Of a DNA stretch of 64,000 nt, positions 62,041 to 64,000 are shown one piece after another. The DNA is from Akkermansia sp. (lineage in GTDB: Bacteria; Verrucomicrobiota; Verrucomicrobiia; Verrucomicrobiales; Akkermansiaceae): positions 62,001 through 126,000 of the forward strand of contig JAUNHW010000003.1 in the NCBI GenBank assembly GCA_030523775.1, read 5' to 3'. The translations under genes and the position numbers were made by a program. The notes beneath the pieces were generated by a model. The model saw nothing but the letters and a program-made list of their open reading frames with translations, did no database searches and had not been told where the DNA came from. Numbering within the stretch: the stretch's first letter is position 1; each line of letters starts with the position of its first letter.

Positions 62041-63369
62041 ATGGGGAAACGTTTCGCGCTGGTTTCCCTTGGTTGCGCCAAGAACCAAGTGGACTCCGAA
62101 ATCATGTCCGGCATCCTGCAGGAGGCCGGATACCGCGAGGTCCCCAGGAATAGGGCGGATATCCTCATCATCAACACCTGCGCGTTCATCGACCCCGCCA
62201 AGCAGGAGGCCATCGACACCATCTTTGATGCCGTGCGGGCGCGCGCGGCGGGCGATTCCCCCGCCGGGCAGAAAATCCTGGTGTGCGGCTGCCTTTCCCA
62301 GCGCTACGCGGCGCAGTTGCCCAAGCTCATCCCGGAGGCGGACTGCTTCATCGGCGTGGACCGCATCGGCGAGATTGCGGAGATAGCCGCCGCCTGCCAG
62401 GCGGGCACGCAGGAGAAGGTGTACACCACCAAGGTGTCCAAGCTGGTGCCGGATTTCGGGCAGCCGCGCGCGCTGATGTCGCCCCCGCACTATGCGTACG
62501 TGAAGATAGCGGAGGGCTGCAACCACGCGTGCGCGTACTGCGCCATCCCGCGCATCCGCGGCGGCCACCGCAGCCGCTCCGTGCAGAACATCCTCAAGGA
62601 AATTCGCCACTGGCTCAAGCGCGGCGTGAAGGAAATCAACCTCATTGCGCAGGATACCACCTACTACGGCGTGGACGCCCGAAACGGCGACTCCCTGGCG
62701 GGCCTGCTGCGCGCCATCAACGCGCTGCCGGGGGATTTCTGGGTGCGCGTGCTCTACACGCATCCCGCCCACTGGAACCGCGAGCTCATCGATGCCTTCG
62801 CGGAATGCAAGAAGGTGGTGAAGTACATCGATATCCCGCTACAGCATATTGCCGACCACCTGCTGAAGTCCATGCGCCGCAAGACGGACGGCGACTACAT
62901 CCGCCGCCTACTGCGGGATATCCGCCAGGCCGTGCCGGGTATCGGCATCCGCACCACCTTCATCAGCGGCCTTCCCGGCGAGACCGAGGAGGACCACGCC
63001 GAGCTGCGCGACTTTATCCGCGAGTTCCGCTTCGAGCGCGCAGGCGTATTCCCGTACTCGCGCGAGGAGGGAACCCCCGCCGCCAAGATGCCCGGCCAGG
63101 TGCACCACGCCACCAAGAAGCGCCGCGCCAACGAGCTCTCCATGCTCATGGCCGGGATAGCGGACGACATAGGGCAGCACTTGCTAGGAAAGCGCCTGCG
63201 GGTGCTGGTGGACGCGCCGGGGCTGGCGCGCGGCCCGTGGGATGCACCGGATGTGGATGCGGCCATCCATGTGGACCCGGCCCTGCCGGTGGGCGAGTTT
63301 GCGGAAGTGGAGATTGAGGATTCCATCGCGTACGAGCTGTTCGCCAAGGGCGCCGCCCCGGAAGATTAA
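62041..63369 (+). CDS. rimO: Ribosomal protein S12 methylthiotransferase
   Basis: A 442-residue radical-SAM methylthiotransferase that modifies an aspartate of ribosomal protein S12. The N-terminal UPF0004 domain begins SLGCAKNQVDSE (Cys 12) and carries INTCAFIDPAKQE and VCGCLSQRY, the other two cluster cysteines. The radical-SAM motif CNHACAYCAIPRIRGGHRSR (Cys 160, 164, 167) follows, and a TRAM domain closes the chain. RimO rather than MiaB is indicated by SLGCAKNxVDSE and by GCLSQRY. Its start codon coincides with the predicted transcription start. Confidence 0.96.
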   Translation: MGKRFALVSLGCAKNQVDSEIMSGILQEAGYREVPRNRADILIINTCAFIDPAKQEAIDTIFDAVRARAAGDSPAGQKILVCGCLSQRYAAQLPKLIPEADCFIGVDRIGEIAEIAAACQAGTQEKVYTTKVSKLVPDFGQPRALMSPPHYAYVKIAEGCNHACAYCAIPRIRGGHRSRSVQNILKEIRHWLKRGVKEINLIAQDTTYYGVDARNGDSLAGLLRAINALPGDFWVRVLYTHPAHWNRELIDAFAECKKVVKYIDIPLQHIADHLLKSMRRKTDGDYIRRLLRDIRQAVPGIGIRTTFISGLPGETEEDHAELRDFIREFRFERAGVFPYSREEGTPAAKMPGQVHHATKKRRANELSMLMAGIADDIGQHLLGKRLRVLVDAPGLARGPWDAPDVDAAIHVDPALPVGEFAEVEIEDSIAYELFAKGAAPED

Positions 63370-63384
63370 GACTTTTTCATATTT

Positions 63385-64000
63385 ATGGCAGAGATTACGA
63401 CAACTCATTGGATATGCCTGCTGCTGACCATCCTGGTGGTGATCGTGGCAGGCATTTTGTATGCCGGCAAGCAGACGGGCGCCGCGGGCTTCAGCCTGGC
63501 GGGCCGCAAATCAGGCCCCGTGATGATAGCGGGCGCCTTCGCGGGCTCCGCGCTGGGCGGCGCCGCCACCGTGGGCACCGCCACCACCGCCGCGTTCGAC
63601 GGCATGGTGGCGTGGTACTTCACGCTTGGCATGGGCATCGGCATGATCCTGATGGGCCTGTTCTACGCCCGCAAGCTGCGCGAAAGCGAGCTGGAGACCG
63701 TGCCCCAGTTCCTCGGCCTGAACTTCGGCAAGGTGGCGGCCCCCGTGGCGAGCGTCATCACCTGCTGCGGCATCTTCTTCGCCTGCTCCGGCAGCGTGCT
63801 GCCCGGCTCGCACATGATATGCTCCCTGCTGGGCGTGCCGCCGGTGCTGGGCGCGTGCATCCTGGTGCTGCTGATGGTGGCGTACATCACCTTCGGCGGG
63901 CAGAAGGGCTCCAGCTTCAGCGGCGTGTTGAAGGTGGCCGTGCTCTTCACCGCGCTGCTCGCCGCCACGTTCATCGCCCTGTACAACTACCATGACGGCG
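63385..64000 (+). CDS. Sodium:solute symporter family protein, N-terminal part (runs off the window)
   Basis: From ATG 63385 about 205 residues are visible without a stop before the window ends. The opening helix (ICLLLTILVVIVAGILYAG), then FSLAGRKSGPVMIAGAFAGSALGGAATVGTA, is the classic start of the sodium:solute symporter (SSS) family, in which AGR and the following helix line the sodium site. Five helices are seen. Substrate unknown; SSS members carry sugars, amino acids, organic acids or sialic acid. It lies 15 bp after rimO. Confidence 0.85.
   Translation, partial: MAEITTTHWICLLLTILVVIVAGILYAGKQTGAAGFSLAGRKSGPVMIAGAFAGSALGGAATVGTATTAAFDGMVAWYFTLGMGIGMILMGLFYARKLRESELETVPQFLGLNFGKVAAPVASVITCCGIFFACSGSVLPGSHMICSLLGVPPVLGACILVLLMVAYITFGGQKGSSFSGVLKVAVLFTALLAATFIALYNYHDG

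Overview
The window is GC-rich, densely coding chromosomal DNA from a Gram-negative bacterium. The best guess is a member of the Verrucomicrobiota, plausibly a gut lineage related to Akkermansia. Supporting signs are a small protein of the Minf_1886 type (as I recall, restricted to Verrucomicrobia and Planctomycetes), LptD and several outer-membrane barrels, many short lipoproteins, an alpha-L-fucosidase, and a kinase/nucleotidyltransferase pair suited to salvaging N-acetylhexosamines such as those of mucin. I see no phage, insertion sequence, integrase or CRISPR array. The placement is inferred from gene content, not from a marker search.

Layout. 1-4.2 kb: end of an unknown gene, a proline-rich membrane protein, thioredoxin, and a tandem pair of secreted metalloproteases. 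4.2-8.4 kb: agmatine deiminase, the Minf_1886-type protein, a tandem-HTH DNA-binding protein, and the nucleotidyltransferase/N-acetylhexosamine-kinase pair. 8.4-8.8 kb: a gene-free, hairpin-rich stretch. 8.8-13.6 kb: lipoprotein, barrel, and an octaheme cytochrome with a membrane partner. 13.7-23.2 kb: twin polysaccharide deacetylase, dynamin-like GTPase, RarA, ROK-like sugar kinase, zinc-ribbon Ser/Thr kinase, barrel. 23.2-29.1 kb (minus): an envelope operon of OlsF-like acyltransferase, LptD and a NadE-like protein whose catalytic residues look lost. 29.3-33.5 kb: NuoA and MetH. 33.9-38.5 kb (minus): L-aspartate oxidase, an RlpA-like secreted protein, a HAD-FolB fusion and a formate/nitrite channel. 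38.7-46.2 kb: two PH-like membrane proteins around a sugar-nucleotide epimerase and a SWIM protein, then a lipoprotein, an aldo/keto reductase, a CAP-like secreted protein and another lipoprotein. 46.2-47.9 kb: tRNA-Thr and glycyl-tRNA synthetase. 48-61 kb (minus): nine tightly packed genes, namely a gliding-type ABC exporter, fucosidase, PrmA, TsaB, a YkgJ-type cysteine-cluster protein and a giant ABCG-like transporter. 61-64 kb: two small proteins, RimO and the start of a sodium:solute symporter.

Regulation. About two dozen sigma-70-like promoters can be read directly: TTG-type -35, 16-18 bp spacer, -10 often TAGAAT, TATAAG or TAAAAT. Many lie so close to the start codon that the leader would be only 0-25 nt, and most starts lack a Shine-Dalgarno sequence. 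Several promoter positions decide between alternative start codons. Near-perfect palindromes lie at the nadB promoter and between the divergent genes at 5.6 kb, and are candidate operators.

Most unusual items: the NadE-like protein with lost catalytic residues; the HAD-dihydroneopterin aldolase fusion, which suggests an enzyme for the poorly assigned phosphatase step of folate synthesis; the deacetylase whose first domain is degenerate; the fucosidase inside an ABC-exporter operon; a dispersed intergenic repeat built from TACAAT/TTACAA units plus a GC hairpin; and highly structured intergenic sequences at 8.5-8.8 kb and 42.25-42.37 kb that may be non-coding RNAs or attenuators.
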